A stretch of DNA of 64,000 nt from Eudorina sp. 2006-703-Eu-15. Its lineage: Eukaryota; Chlorophyta; Chlorophyceae; Chlamydomonadales; Volvocaceae. The stretch is taken from assembly GCA_003117195.1 (NCBI GenBank), contig BDSI01000011.1:1280135-1344134 (forward strand), read 5' to 3'. Positions 1 through 13,860 of this stretch are shown here, piece after piece. The notes beneath the pieces are model-generated. The model searched no databases, was not told the DNA's origin, and saw only the letters and a list, made by a program, of their open reading frames with translations. The position numbers and the translations under genes are program-made. How positions within the stretch are numbered: the first letter of the stretch is position 1; every line of letters starts with the position of its first letter.

Positions 1-1336
1 CGAACTCCGCAAACTTCTCGCGCAATGCGAGTCAACGCCTTCATTCTACGAAGCAAAACTGGCTGGCTACGACCGCGGCCTCGCCCACAGACTGCGCCAT
101 CCATATAACTTTTGTTCGGTTTTAGGATACCGCCATGCCAGCTGGTCCCTGCCCTTATCCTTGTCCTTGTACCTTTTGCAGTCTGGTTAAAAAGGCCTCA
201 GGTTTATGCACCAAAAGCCAATCCCTGAAGCATGTACGAAGCAGCAGTAGTGACCTTGTCATCTTGTACGATGTAAACGTCAGTCATCCCATAAAAAACT
301 TGCGGCTCCCCTTCTTTTCACCAAAAAGCTGATATCAAAGCAGAAACAGCTCAATTGAATCTTTATTACTATACTCTCGCTTAAGCGTAGGAGTCCATTC
401 GGCAGCCCTGTTAACTTGGTCGCAGCAGCACAGCCTCAATGTTCAAGGTGAGCTCACGATGTTGAATCGTCTTCAAGAGGCGTTTGCTGGTCGCCAGTGC
501 GTACGCTCCAAAGTCGATGCGAGCTCCCTTACCAACAATCCCCGCTTGATTCGACTTTTAATTAGCTTCAATTTCATGGTAACATTGCTGCAGAGATATC
601 GTGATAGCATTGCGGCAGAGATGTCACAACAAGGTCATCTTCCTGTCGACAGCGAAGTTGCCAGCGCCGCTGAAAACTCTTACGTGAGTGCTGGTTTATG
701 GATATTATGCTATCAGACTGCAATCTGAAGCTCGTTTCGCGGCGTGACCATTGCGACAACGGGCGTCCGACTGCAACATGCTTGGCATTCCTGCTGGCTG
801 CGAGTGGCAGACATGGGTATCCATGTTTCTGGATGCGGAAATGCAATTCGTCGGTTTGCGCACTCATCTGGGATCACATTGTGCTTCGTGGCCAAGAAGC
901 CTTTGGTGTTCGTGAACCGCGTATCGATCCCGCCGCCGCGCCTTTCCTTCCCTCGCACAGACCCGAGTGACCAGCGAAGGCCGAAGGAGCGCGATAAACC
1001 GACGCGCACAAGACGACTCTCAGTCCCAGATCGACGGTGTACGCCGGTCAAGGTCACCATCCGTCTGCCATAGTCCCTCAAGAGGTGGCCGTCTGCAACA
1101 CTGCCGCCGCTGGCATGTTCATCGTCTACGCGTTTTGGATCCATCAAGATCGACTCGTCAACACCGGTGATCGACCATCGCGGCATGGAGGTGCCAGCCC
1201 TGATGCGCGATATGATAAGTTTGCTATGGGGATTGATATCACATTGTTGAGAAGCCCGAAGCGAGGCAATGAAGACCGTAGGGATCTATGCGTGGGTGGG
1301 GACTGGGGAGGGCCGGGCTGTGGAGATGGACCTATC
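1..1336. other. Unassigned left flank with one exon-like stretch
   Basis: No recognisable gene. The most gene-like stretch is on the + strand around 459-683: an open frame reading ...RYRDSIAAEMSQQG... up to a consensus donor TAC|GTGAGT at 683/684. A second open stretch around 781-890 reads ...EWQTWVSMFLDAEMQFVGL... in the following sequence. I could not join them into a model, and I recognise no domain. They may be the end of a gene that starts outside the window, or a decayed element. GC content is lower than in the satellite that follows. Confidence 0.25.
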
Positions 1337-1528
1337 CCGTGCGCCCCTACCGTACCTGTCTCTGCGCCTCGGACCAACTAGCTTAACCGCAAATCCCCTT
1401 TCCGCGGTCCTGCACTTGCCCCACCTTGTTGCGGTCGTTGATTACGTTTTCGCTAGCTGACACCCGCGTTTTCCCACTTTACTTGGCTGCTTTGCAGGAC
1501 TGCGGAGACCAAGCACCCAGTCAAGGAC

Positions 1529-1554
1529 TTGGGGTCTGAGTACGGCGCCGCCAC
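1529..1554. repeat. Monomer type A, 26-bp cassette (forward orientation, example)
   Basis: First clear example of the commoner satellite type. The cassette begins TTGGGGTCTGAG and ends GCCGCCAC, lying between GTCAAGGAC and GCGTCGCGG. About 50 of the roughly 70 monomers carry this orientation. Confidence 0.9.
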
Positions 1555-1793
1555 GCGTCGCGGCAACGTGTCGCGGCCGGGCGGTGCTTACCAGCGGTTG
1601 GGGCCCCGTGCGCCCCTACCGTACCTGTCTCTGCGCCTCGGACCAACTAGCTTAACCGCAAGGCCCCTTTCCGCGGTCCTGCACTTGTCCCACCTTGTTG
1701 CGGTCGTTGATTACGTTTTCGCTGACACCCTCGTTTTCCGATTTTACTTGGCTGCTTTGCAGGACTGCGGAGACCAAGCACCCAGTCAAGGAC

Positions 1794-1819
1794 TTGGCTG
1801 CGCCGTACTCAGACCCCAA
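1794..1819. repeat. Monomer type B, same 26-bp cassette inverted (example)
   Basis: Exactly 265 bp after the type A example. Between identical flanks the cassette reads TTGGCTGCGCCG...GACCCCAA, which is the reverse complement of the type A cassette at 24 of 26 positions. Nineteen monomers have it. Their cassettes begin near 1794, 5244, 6047, 6312, 7113, 7378, 7643, 8173, 10828, 11097, 11362, 12418, 12687, 12952, 15865, 17729, 18548, 19086 and 19620. Confidence 0.9.
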
Positions 1820-4800
1820 GCGTCGCGGCAACGTGTCACGGCCGGGCGGTGCTTACCAGCGGTTGGGGCCCCGCGCGCCCCTACCGTACCTGTCTCTGCG
1901 CCTTGGACCAACTAGCTTAACCGCAAGGCCCCCTTCCGCGGTCCTGCACTTGCCCCACCTTGTTGCGGTCGTTGATTACGTTTTCGCTGACAACCTCGTT
2001 TACCCACTTTACTTGGCTGCTTTGCAGGACTGCGGAGACCAAGCACCCAGTCAAGGACTTGGAGTCTGAGTACGGCGCCGCCACGCGTCGCAACAACGTG
2101 TCGCGGCCGGGCGGTGCTTACCAGCGGTTGGGGCCCCGTGCGCCCCTACCGTACCTGTCTCTGCGCCTTGGACCAACTAGCTTAACCGCAAGGCCCCCTT
2201 CCGCGGTCCTGCACTTGTCCCACCTTGTTGCGGTCGTTGATTACGTTTTCGCTAGCTGACACCCTCGTTTTCCCACTTTACTTGGTTGCTTTGCAGGACT
2301 GCGGAGACCAAGCACCCAGTCAAGGACTTGGGGTCTGAGTACGGCGCCGCCACGCGTCGCGGCAACGTGTCGCGGCCGGGCGGTGCTTACCAGCGGTTGG
2401 GGCCCCGTGCGCCCCTACCGTACCTGTCTCTGCGCCTTGGACCAACTAGCTTAACCGCAAGGCCCCCTTCCGCGGTCCAGCACTTGTCCCACCTTGTTGC
2501 GGTCGTTGATTACGTTTTCGCTGACATCCTCGTTTTCCCACTTTACTTGGCTGCTTTGCAGGACTGCGGAGACCAAGCACCCAGTCAAGGACTTGGGGTC
2601 TGAGTACGGCGCCGCCACGCGTCGCGGCAACGTGTCGCGGCCGGGCGGTGCTTACCAGCGGTTGGGGCCCCGTGCGCCCCTACCGTACCTGTCTCTGCGC
2701 CTCGGACCAACTAGCTTAACCGCAAGGCCCCTTCCGCGGTCCTGCACTTGCCCCACCTTGTTGCGGTCGTTGATTACGTTTTCGCTGACACCCTCGTTTT
2801 CCCACTTTACTTGGCTGCTTTGCAGGACTGCGGAGACCAAGCACCCAGTCAAGGACTTGGAGTCTGAGTACGGCGCCGCCACGCGTCGCGGCAACGTGTC
2901 GCGGCCGGGCGGTGCTTACCAGCGGTTGGGGCCCCGTGCGCCCCTACCGTACCTGTCTCTGCGCCTCGGACCAACTAGCTTAACCGCAAGGCCCCTTCCG
3001 CGGTCCTGCACTTGCCCCACCTTGTTGCGGTCGTTGATTACGTTTTCGCTGACACCCTCGTTTTCCCACTTTACTTGGCTGCTTTGCATGACTGCGGAGA
3101 CCAAGCACCCAGTCAAGGACTTGGGGTCTGAGTACGGCGCCGCCACGCGTCGCGGCAACGTGTCGCGGCCGGGCGGTGCTTACCAGCGGTTGGGGCCCCG
3201 TGCGCCCCTACCGTACCTGTCTCTGCGCCTCGGACCAACTAGCTTAACCGCAAGGCCCCTTTCCGCGGTCCTGCACTTGTCCCACCTTGTTGCGGTCGTT
3301 GATTACGTTTTCGCTGACATCCTCGTTTTCCCACTTTACTTGGCTGCTTTGCAGGACTGCGGAGACCAAGCACCCAGTCAAGGACTTGGGGTCTGAGTAC
3401 GGCGCCGCCACGCGTCGCGGCAACGTGTCGCGGCCGGGCGGTGCTTACCAGCGGTTGGGGCCCCGTGCGCCCCTACCGTACCTGTCTCTGCGCCTCGGAC
3501 CAACTAGCTTAACCGCAAGGCCCCTTCCGCGTCCTGCACTTGCCCCACCTTGTTGCGGTCGTTGATTACGTTTTCGCTGACACCCTCGTTTTCCCACTTT
3601 ACTTGGCTGCTTTGCAGGACTGCGGAGACCAAGCACCCAGTCAAGGACTTGGAGTCTGAGTACGGCGCCGCCACGCGTCGCGGCAACGTGTCGCGGCCGG
3701 GCGGTGCTTACCAGCGGTTGGGCCCCGTGCGCCCCTACCGTACCTGTCTCTGCGCCTCGGACCAACTAGCTTAACCGCAAGGCCCCCTTCCGCGGTCCTG
3801 CACTTGCCCCACCTTGTTGCGGTCGTTGATTACGTTTTCGCTGACATCCTCGTTTTCCCACTTTACTTGGCTGCTTTGCAGGACTGCGGAGACCAAGCAC
3901 CCAGTCAAGGACTTGGGGTCTGAGTACGGCGCCGCCACGCGTCGCGGCAACGTGTCGCGGCCGGGCGGTGCTTACCAGCGGTTGGGGCCCCGTGCGCCCC
4001 TACCGTACCTGTCTCTGCGCCTCGGACCAACTAGCTTAACCGCAAGGCCCCCTTCCGCGGTCCTGCACTTGCCCCACCTTGTTGCGGTCGTTGATTACGT
4101 TTTCGCTGACACCCTCGTTTTCCCACTTTACTTGGCTGCTTTGCAGGACTGCGGAGACCAAGCACCCAGTCAAGGACTTGGAGTCTGAGTACGGCGCCGC
4201 CACGCGTCGCGGCAACGTGTCGCGGCCGGGCGGTGCTTACCAGCGGTTGGGGCCCCGTGCGCCCCTACCGTACCTGTCTCTGCGCCTCGGACCAACTAGC
4301 TTAACCGCAAGGCCCCTTCCGCGGTCCTGCACTTGCCCCACCTTGTTGCGGTCGTTGATTACGTTTTCGCTGACACCCTCGTTTTCCCACTTTACTTGGC
4401 TGCTTTGCAGGACTGCGGAGACCAAGCACCCAGTCAAGGACTTGGGTCTGAGTACGGCGCCGCCACGCGTCGCGGCAACGTGTCGCGGCCGGGCGGTGCT
4501 TACCAGCGGTTGGGGCCCCGTGCGCCCCTACCGTACCTGTCTCTGCGCCTCGGACCAACTAGCTTAACCGCAAGGCCCCTTTCCGCGGTCCTGCACTTGT
4601 CCCACCTTGTTGCGGTCGTTGATTACGTTTTCGCTGACATCCTCGTTTTCCCACTTTACTTGGCTGCTTTGCAGGACTGCGGAGACCAAGCACCCAGTCA
4701 AGGACTTGGAGTCTGAGTACGGCGCCGCCACGCGTCGCGGCAACGTGTCGCGGCCGGGCGGTGCTTACCAGCGGTTGGGGCCCCGTGCGCCCCTACCGTA

Positions 4801-7800
4801 CCTGTCTCTGCGCCTTGGACCAACTAGCTTAACCGCAAGGCCCCCTTCCGCGGTCCTGCACTTGCCACACCTTGTTGCGGTCGTTGATTACGTTTTCGCT
4901 AGCTGACACCCGCGTTTTCCCACTTTACTTGGCTGCTTTGCAGGACTGCGGAGACCAAGCACCCAGTCAAGGACTTGGGGTCTGAGTACGGCGCCGCCAA
5001 GCGTCGCGGCAACGTGTCGCGGCAGGGCGGTGCTTACCAGCGGTTGGGGCCCCGTGCGCCCCTACCGTACCTGTCTCTGCGCCTTGGACCAACTAGCTTA
5101 ACCGCAAGGCCCGCTTCCGCGGTCCTGCACTTGTCCCACCTTGTTGCGGTCGTTGATTACGTTTTCGCTAGCTGACACCCGCGTTTTCCCACTTTACTTG
5201 GCTGCTTTGCAGGACTGCGGAGACCAAGCACCCAGTCAAGGACTTGGCTGCGCCGTACTCAGACCCCAAGCGTCGCGGCAACGTGTCGCGGCCGGGCGGT
5301 GCTTACCAGCGGTTGGGGCCCCGTGCGCCCCTACCGTACCTGTCTCTGCGCCTAGGACCAACTAGCTTAACCGCAAGGCCCCCTTCCGCGGTCCTGCACT
5401 TGTCCCACCTTGTTGCGGTCGTTGATTACGTTTTCGCTAGCTGACACCCTCGTTTTCCCACTTTACTTGGCTGCTTTGCAGGACTGCGGAGACCAAGCAC
5501 CCAGTCAAGGACTTGGGGTCTGAGTACGGCGCCGCCACGCGTCGCGGCAACGTGTCGCGGCCGGGCGGTGCTTACCAGCGGTTGGGGCCCCGTGCGCCCC
5601 TACCGCACCTGTCTCTGCGCCTAGGACCAACTAGCTTAACCGCAAGGCCCCCTTCCGCGGTCCTGCACTTGTCCCACCTTGTTGCGGTCGTTGATTACGT
5701 TTTCGCTGACACCCTCGTTTTCCCACTTTACTTGGCTGCTTTGCAGGACTGCGGAGACCAAGCACCCAGTCAAGGACTTGGGGTCTGAGTACGGCGCCGC
5801 CACGCGTCGCGGCAACGTGTCGCGGCCGGGCGGTGCTTACCAGCGGTTGGGGCCCCGTGCGCCCCTACCGTACCTGTCTCTGCGCCTTGGACCAACTAGC
5901 TTAACCGCAAGGCCCCCTTCCGCGGTCCTGCACTTGCCCCACCTTGTTGCGGTCGTTGATTACGTTTTCGCTGACACCCTCGTTTTCCCACTTTACTTGG
6001 CTGCTTTGCATGACTGCGGAGACCAAGCACCCAGTCAAGGACTTGGCTGCGCCGTACTCAGACCCCAAGCGTCGCGGCAACGTGTCGCGGCCGGGCGGTG
6101 CTTACCAGCGGTTGGGGCCCCGTGCGCCCCTACCGTACCTGTCTCTGCGCCTTGGACCAACTAGCTTAACCGCAAGGCCCGCTTCCGCGGTCCTGCACTT
6201 GTCCCACCTTGTTGCGGTCGTTGATTACGTTTTCGCTAGCTGACACCCGCGTTTTCCCACTTTACTTGGCTGCTTTGCAGGACTGCGGAGACCAAGCACC
6301 CAGTCAAGGACTTGGCTGCGCCGTACTCAGACCCCAAGCGTCGCGGCAACGTGTCGCGGCCGGGCGGTGCTTACCAGCGGTTGGGGCCCCGTGCGCCCCT
6401 ACCGTACCTGTCTCTGCGCCTAGGACCAACTAGCTTAACCGCAAGGCCCCCTTCCGCGGTCCTGCACTTGTCCACCTTGTTGCGGTCGTTGATTACGTTT
6501 TCGCTAGCTGACACCCTCGTTTTCCCACTTTACTTGGCTGCTTTGCAGGACTGCGGAGACCAAGCACCCAGTCAAGGACTTGGGGTCTGAGTACGGCGCC
6601 GCCACGCGTCGCGGCAACGTGTCGCGGCCGGGCGGTGCTTACCAGCGGTTGGGGCCCGTGCGCCCCTACCGCACCTGTCTCTGCGCCTTAGACCAACTAG
6701 CTTAACCGCAAGGCCCCCTTCCGCGGTCCTGCACTTGCCCCACCTTGTTGCGGTCGTTGATTACGTTTTCGCTGACACCCTCGTTTTCCCACTTTACTTG
6801 GCTGCTTTGCATGACTGCGGAGACCAAGCACCCAGTCAAGGACTTGGGGTCTGAGTACGGCGCCGCCACGCGTCGCGGCAACGTGTCGCGGCCGGGCGGT
6901 GCTTACCAGCGGTTGGGGCCCCGTGCGCCCCTACCGTACCTGTCTCTGCGCCTTGGACCAACTAGCTTAACCGCAAGGCCCCCTTCCGCGGTCCTGCACT
7001 TGCCCCACCTTGTTGCGGTCGTTGATTACGTTTTCGCTGACACCCTCGTTTTCCCACTTTACTTGGCTGCTTTGCATGACTGCGGAGACCAAGCACCCAG
7101 TCAAGGACTTGGCTGCGCCGTACTCAGACCCCAAGCGTCGCGGCAACGTGTCGCGGCCGGGCGGTGCTTACCAGCGGTTGGGGCCCCGTGCGCCCCTTCC
7201 GTACCTGTCTCTGCGCCTCGGACCAACTAGCTTAACCGCAAGGCCCCTTTCCGCGGTCCTGCACTTGCCCCACCTTGTTGCGGTCGTTGATTACGTTTTC
7301 GCTGACACCCTCGTTTTCCCACTTTACTTGGCTGCTTTGCAGGACTGCGGAGACCAAGCACCCAGTCAAGGACTTGGCTGCGCCGTACTCAGACCCCAAG
7401 CGTCGCGGCAACGTGTCGCGGCCGGGCGGTGCTTACCAGCGGTTGGGGCCCCGTGCGCCCCTACCGTACCTGTCTCTGCGCCTCGGACCAACTAGCTTAA
7501 CCGCAAGGCCCCTTTCCGCGGTCCTGCACTTGCCCCACCTTGTTGCGGTCGTTGATTACGTTTTCGCTGACACCCTCGTTTTCCCACTTTACTTGGCTGC
7601 TTTGCATGACTGCGGAGACCAAGCACCCAGTCAAGGACTTGGCTGCGCCGTACTCAGACCCCAAGCGTCGCGGCAACGTGTCGCGGCCGGGCGGTGCTTA
7701 CCAGCGGTTGGGGCCCCGTGCGCCCCTACCGTACCTGTCTCTGCGCCTCGGACCAACTAGCTTAACCGCAAGGCCCCCTTCCGCGGTCCTGCACTTGCCC

Positions 7801-10800
7801 CACCTTGTTGCGGTCGTTGATTAAGTTTTCGCTGACACCCTCGTTTTCCCACTTTACTTGGCTGCTTTGCATGACTGCGGAGACCAAGCACCCAGTCAAG
7901 GACTTGGGGTCTGAGTACGGCGCCGCCACGCGTCGCGGCAACGTGTCGCGGCCGGGCGGTGCTTACCAGCGGTTGGGGCCCCGTGCGCCCCTACCGTACC
8001 TGTCTCTGCGCCTCGGACCAACTAGCTTAACCGCAAGGCCCCTTTCCGCGGTCCTGCACTTGTCCCACCTTGCTGCGGTCGTTGATTACGTTTTCGCTAG
8101 CTGACACCCGCGTTTTCCGATTTTACTTGGCTGCTTTGCAGGACTGCGGAGACCAAGCACCCAGTCAAGGACTTGGCTGCGCCGTACTCAGACCCCAAGC
8201 GTCGCGGCAACGTGTCACGGCCGGGCGATGCTTACCAGCGGTTGGGGCCCCGTGCGCCCCTACCGTACCTGTCTCTGCGCCTCGGACCAACTAGCTTAAC
8301 CGCAAGGCCCCCTTCCGCGGTCCTGCACTTGCCCCACCTTGTTGCGGTCGTTGATTACGTTTTCGCTGACGCCCTCGTTTTCCCACTTTACTTGGCTGCT
8401 TTGCAGGACTGCGGAGACCAAGCACCCAGTCAAGGACTTGGGGTCTGAGTACGGCGCCGCCACGCGTCGCGGCAACGTGTCGCGGCCGGGCGGTGCTTAC
8501 CAGCGGTTGGGGCCCCGTGCGCCCCTACCGTACCTGTCTCTGCGCCTTGGACCAACTAGCTTAACCGCAAGGCCCCTTCCGCGGTCCTGCACTTGCCCCA
8601 CCTTGTTGCGGTCGTTGATTACGTTTTCGTTGACGCCCTCGTTTTCCCACTTTACTTGGCTGCTTTGCAGGACTGCGGAGACCAAGCACCCAGTCAAGGA
8701 CTTGGGTCTGAGTACGGCGCCGCCACGCGTCGCGGCAACGTGTCGCGGCCGGGCGGTGCTTACCAGCGGTTGGGGCCCCGTGCGCCCCTACCGTACCTGT
8801 CTCTGCGCCTCGGACCAACTAGCTTAACCGCCAGGCCCCTTCCGCGGTCCTGCACTTGCCCCACCTTGTTGCGGTCGTTGATTACGTTTTCGTTGACGCC
8901 CTCGTTTTCCGATTTTACTTGGCTGCTTTGCAGGACTGCGGAGACCAAGCACCCAGTCAAGGACTTGGGGTCTGAGTACGGCGCCGCCACGCGTCGTGGC
9001 AACGTGTCGCGGCCGGGCGGTGCTTACCAGCGGTTGGGGCCCCGTGCGCCCCTACCGCACCTGTCTCTGCGCCTTGGACCAACTAGCTTAACCGCAAGGC
9101 CCCCTTCCGCGGTCCTGCACCTTTTCCCACCTTGTTGCGGTCGTTGATTACGTTTTCGTTGACGCCCTCGTTTTCCCACTTTACTTGGCTGCTTTGCAGG
9201 ACTGCGGAGACCAAGCACCCAGTCAAGGACTTGGGGTCTGAGTACGGCGCCGCCACGCGTCGCGGCAACGTGTCGCGGCCGGGCGGTGCTTACCAGCGGT
9301 TGGGGCCCCGTGCGCCCCTACCGTACCTGTCTCTGCGCCTTGGACCAACTAGCTTAACCGCAAGGCCCCCTTCCGCGGTCCTGCACTTGCCCCACCTTGT
9401 TGCGGTCGTTGATTACGTTTTCGTTGACGCCCTCGTTTTCCGATTTTACTTGGCTGCTTTGCAGGACTGCGGAGACCAAGCACCCAGTCAAGAACTTGGG
9501 GTCTGAGTACGGCGCCGCCACGCGTCGTGGCAACGTGTCGCGGCCGGGCGGTGCTTACCAGCGGTTGGGGCCCCGTGCGCCCCTACCGCACCTGTCTCTG
9601 CGCCTTGGACCAACTAGCTTAACCGCAAGGCCCCCTTCCGCGGTCCTGCACTTGCCCCACCTTGTTGCGGTCGTTGATTACGTTTTCGCTAGCTGACACC
9701 CGCGTTTTCCCACTTTACTTGGCTGCTTTGCAGGACTGCGGAGACCAAGCACCCAGTCAAGGACTTGGGGTCTGAGTACGGCGCCGCCACGCGTCGCGGC
9801 AACGTGTCGCGGCCGGGCGGTGCTTACCAGCGGTTGGGGCCCCGTGCGCCCCTACCGTACCTGTCTCTGCGCCTCGGACCAACTAGCTTAACCGCAAGGC
9901 CCCTTTCCGCGGTCCTGCACTTGTCCCACCTTGTTGCGGTCGTTGATTACGTTTTCGCTGACATCCTCGTTTTCCCACTTTACTTGGCTGCTTTGCAGGA
10001 CTGCGGAGACCAAGCACCCAGTCAAGGACTTGGGGTCTGAGTACGGCGCCGCCACGCGTCGCGGCAACGTGTCGCGGCCGGGCGGTGCTTACCAGCGGTT
10101 GGGGCCCCGTGCGCCCCTACCGTACCTGTCTCTGCGCCTCGGACCAACTAGCTTAACCGCAAGGCCCCCTTCCGCGGTCCTGCACTTGCCCCACCTTGTT
10201 GCGGTCGTTGATTACGTTTTCGCTGACACCCTCGTTTTCCCACTTTACTTGGCTGCTTTGCAGGACTGCGGAGACCAAGCACCCAGTCAAGGACTTGGAG
10301 TCTGAGTACGGCGCCGCCACGCGTCGCGGCAACGTGTCGCGGCCGGGCGGTGCTTACCAGCGGTTGGGGCCCCGTGCGCCCCTACCGTACCTGTCTCTGC
10401 GCCTCGGACCAACTAGCTTAACCGCAAGGCCCCTTCCGCGGTCCTGCACTTGCCCCACCTTGTTGCGGTCGTTGATTACGTTTTCGCTGACATCCTCGTT
10501 TTCCCACTTTACTTGGCTGCTTTGCAGGACTGCGGAGACCAAGCACCCAGTCAAGGACTTGGGGTCTGAGTACGGCGCCGCCACGCGTCGCGGCAACGTG
10601 TCGCGGCCGGGCGGTGCTTACCAGCGGTTGGGGCCCCGTGCGCCCCTACCGTACCTGTCTCTGCGCCTCGGACCAACTAGCTTAACCGCAAGGCCCCCTT
10701 CCGCGGTCCTGCACTTGCCCCACCTTGTTGCGGTCGTTGATTACGTTTTCGCTAGCTGACACCCGCGTTTTCCCACTTTACTTGGCTGCTTTGCAGGACT

Positions 10801-10819
10801 GCGGAGACCAAGCACCCAG

Positions 10820-13800
10820 TCAAGGACATGGCTGCGCCGTACTCAGACCCCAAGCGTCGCGGCAACGTGTCGCGGCCGGGCGGTGCTTACCAGCGGTTGG
10901 GGCCCCGTGCGCCCCTTCCGTACCTGTCTCTGCGCCTCGGACCAACTAGCTTAACCGCAAGGCCCCTTTCCGCGGTCCTGCACTTGCCCCACCTTGTTGC
11001 GGTCGTTGATTACGTTTTCGCTGACACCCTCGTTTTCCCACTTTACTTGGCTGCTTTGCATGACTGCGGAGACCAAGCACCCAGTCAAGGACTTGGCTGC
11101 GCCGTACTCAGACCCCAAGCGTCGCGGCAACGTGTCGCGGCCGGGCGGTGCTTACCAGCGGTTGGGGCCCCGTGCGCCCCTACCGTACCTGTCTCTGCGC
11201 CTCGGACCAACTAGCTTAACCGCAAGGCCCCTTTCCGCGGTCCTGCACTTGCCCCACCTTGTTGCGGTCGTTGATTACGTTTTCGCTGACACCCTCGTTT
11301 TCCCACTTTACTTGGCTGCTTTGCATGACTGCGGAGACCAAGCACCCAGTCAAGGACTTGGCTGCGCCGTACTCAGACCCCAAGCGTCGCGGCAACGTGT
11401 CGCGGCCGGGCGGTGCTTACCAGCGGTTGGGGCCCCGTGCGCCCCTACCGTACCTGTCTCTGCGCCTCGGACCAACTAGCTTAACCGCAAGGCCCCCTTC
11501 CGCGGTCCTGCACTTGCCCCACCTTGTTGCGGTCGTTGATTACGTTTTCGCTGACACCCTCGTTTTCCCACTTTACTTGGCTGCTTTGCATGACTGCGGA
11601 GACCAAGCACCCAGTCAAGGACTTGGGGTCTGAGTACGGCGCCGCCACGCGTCGCGGCAACGTGTCGCGGCCGGGCGGTGCTTACCAGCGGTTGGGGCCC
11701 CGTGCGCCCCTACCGTACCTGTCTCTGCGCCTCGGACCAACTAGCTTAACCGCAAGGCCCCCTTCCGCGGTCCTGCACTTGCCCCACCTTGTTGCGGTCG
11801 TTGATTACGTTTTCGCTGACGCCCTCGTTTTCCCACTTTACTTGGCTGCTTTGCAGGACTGCGGAGACCAAGCACCCAGTCAAGGACTTGGGGTCTGAGT
11901 ACGGCGCCGCCACGCGTCGCGGCAACGTGTCGCGGCCGGGCGGTGCTTACCAGCGGTTGGGGCCCCGTGCGCCCCTACCGTACCTGTCTCTGCGCCTTGG
12001 ACCAACTAGCTTAACCGCAAGGCCCCCTTCCGCGGTCCTGCACTTGCCCCACCTTGTTGCGGTCGTTGATTACGTTTTCGTTGACGCCCTCGTTTTCCCA
12101 CTTTACTTGGCTGCTTTGCAGGACTGCGGAGACCAAGCACCCAGTCAAGGACTTGGGGTCTGAGTACGGCGCCGCCACGCGTCGCGGCAACGTGTCGCGG
12201 CCGGGCGGTGCTTACCAGCGGTTGGGGCCCCGTGCGCCCCTACCGTACCTGTCTCTGCGCCTCGGACCAACTAGCTTAACCGCAAGGCCCCTTTCCGCGG
12301 TCCTGCACTTGTCCCACCTTGTTGCGGTCGTTGATTACGTTTTCGCTGACGCCCTCGTTTTCCCACTTTACTTAGCTGCTTTGCAGGACTGCGGAGACCA
12401 AGCACCCAGTCAAGGACATGGCTGCGCCGTACTCAGACCCCAAGCGTCGCGGCAACGTGTCGCGGCCGGGCGGTGCTTACCAGCGGTTGGGGCCCCGTGC
12501 GCCCCTTCCGTACCTGTCTCTGCGCCTCGGACCAACTAGCTTAACCGCAAGGCCCCTTTCCGCGGTCCTGCACTTGCCCCACCTTGTTGCGGTCGTTGAT
12601 TACGTTTTCGCTGACACCCTCGTTTTCCCACTTTACTTGGCTGCTTTGCATGACTGCGGAGACCAAGCACCCAGTCAAGGACTTGGCTGCGCCGTACTCA
12701 GACCCCAAGCGTCGCGGCAACGTGTCGCGGCCGGGCGGTGCTTACCAGCGGTTGGGGCCCCGTGCGCCCCTACCGTACCTGTCTCTGCGCCTCGGACCAA
12801 CTAGCTTAACCGCAAGGCCCCTTTCCGCGGTCCTGCACTTGCCCCACCTTGTTGCGGTCGTTGATTACGTTTTCGCTGACACCCTCGTTTTCCCACTTTA
12901 CTTGGCTGCTTTGCATGACTGCGGAGACCAAGCACCCAGTCAAGGACTTGGCTGCGCCGTACTCAGACCCCAAGCGTCGCGGCAACGTGTCGCGGCCGGG
13001 CGGTGCTTACCAGCGGTTGGGGCCCCGTGCGCCCCTACCGTACCTGTCTCTGCGCCTCGGACCAACTAGCTTAACCGCAAGGCCCCCTTCCGCGGTCCTG
13101 CACTTGCCCCACCTTGTTGCGGTCGTTGATTACGTTTTCGCTGACACCCTCGTTTTCCCACTTTACTTGGCTGCTTTGCATGACTGCGGAGACCAAGCAC
13201 CCAGTCAAGGACTTGGGGTCTGAGTACGGCGCCGCCACGCGTCGCGGCAACGTGTCGCGGCCGGGCGGTGCTTACCAGCGGTTGGGGCCCCGTGCGCCCC
13301 TACCGTACCTGTCTCTGCGCCTCGGACCAACTAGCTTAACCGCAAGGCCCCCTTCCGCGGTCCTGCACTTGCCCCACCTTGTTGCGGTCGTTGATTACGT
13401 TTTCGCTGACGCCCTCGTTTTCCCACTTTACTTGGCTGCTTTGCAGGACTGCGGAGACCAAGCACCCAGTCAAGGACTTGGGGTCTGAGTACGGCGCCGC
13501 CACGCGTCGCGGCAACGTGTCGCGGCCGGGCGGTGCTTACCAGCGGTTGGGGCCCCGTGCGCCCCTACCGTACCTGTCTCTGCGCCTTGGACCAACTAGC
13601 TTAACCGCAAGGCCCCCTTCCGCGGTCCTGCACTTGCCCCACCTTGTTGCGGTCGTTGATTACGTTTTCGTTGACGCCCTCGTTTTCCCACTTTACTTGG
13701 CTGCTTTGCAGGACTGCGGAGACCAAGCACCCAGTCAAGGACTTGGGGTCTGAGTACGGCGCCGCCACGCGTCGCGGCAACGTGTCGCGGCCGGGCGGTG

Positions 13801-13860
13801 CTTACCAGCGGTTGGGGCCCCGTGCGCCCCTACCGTACCTGTCTCTGCGCCTCGGACCAA
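10820..13860. repeat. Higher-order repeat: six-monomer (1590 bp) block in two copies
   Basis: The monomer order B,B,B,A,A,A, starting with the private variant GGACATGGCTGCG at 10824-10836, recurs with the same private variants 1590 bp later at 12414. The translated shadows of the two blocks agree for about 1.45 kb and then diverge near 12270 versus 13860. This is the signature of recent block duplication by unequal exchange or replication slippage. Confidence 0.8.
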
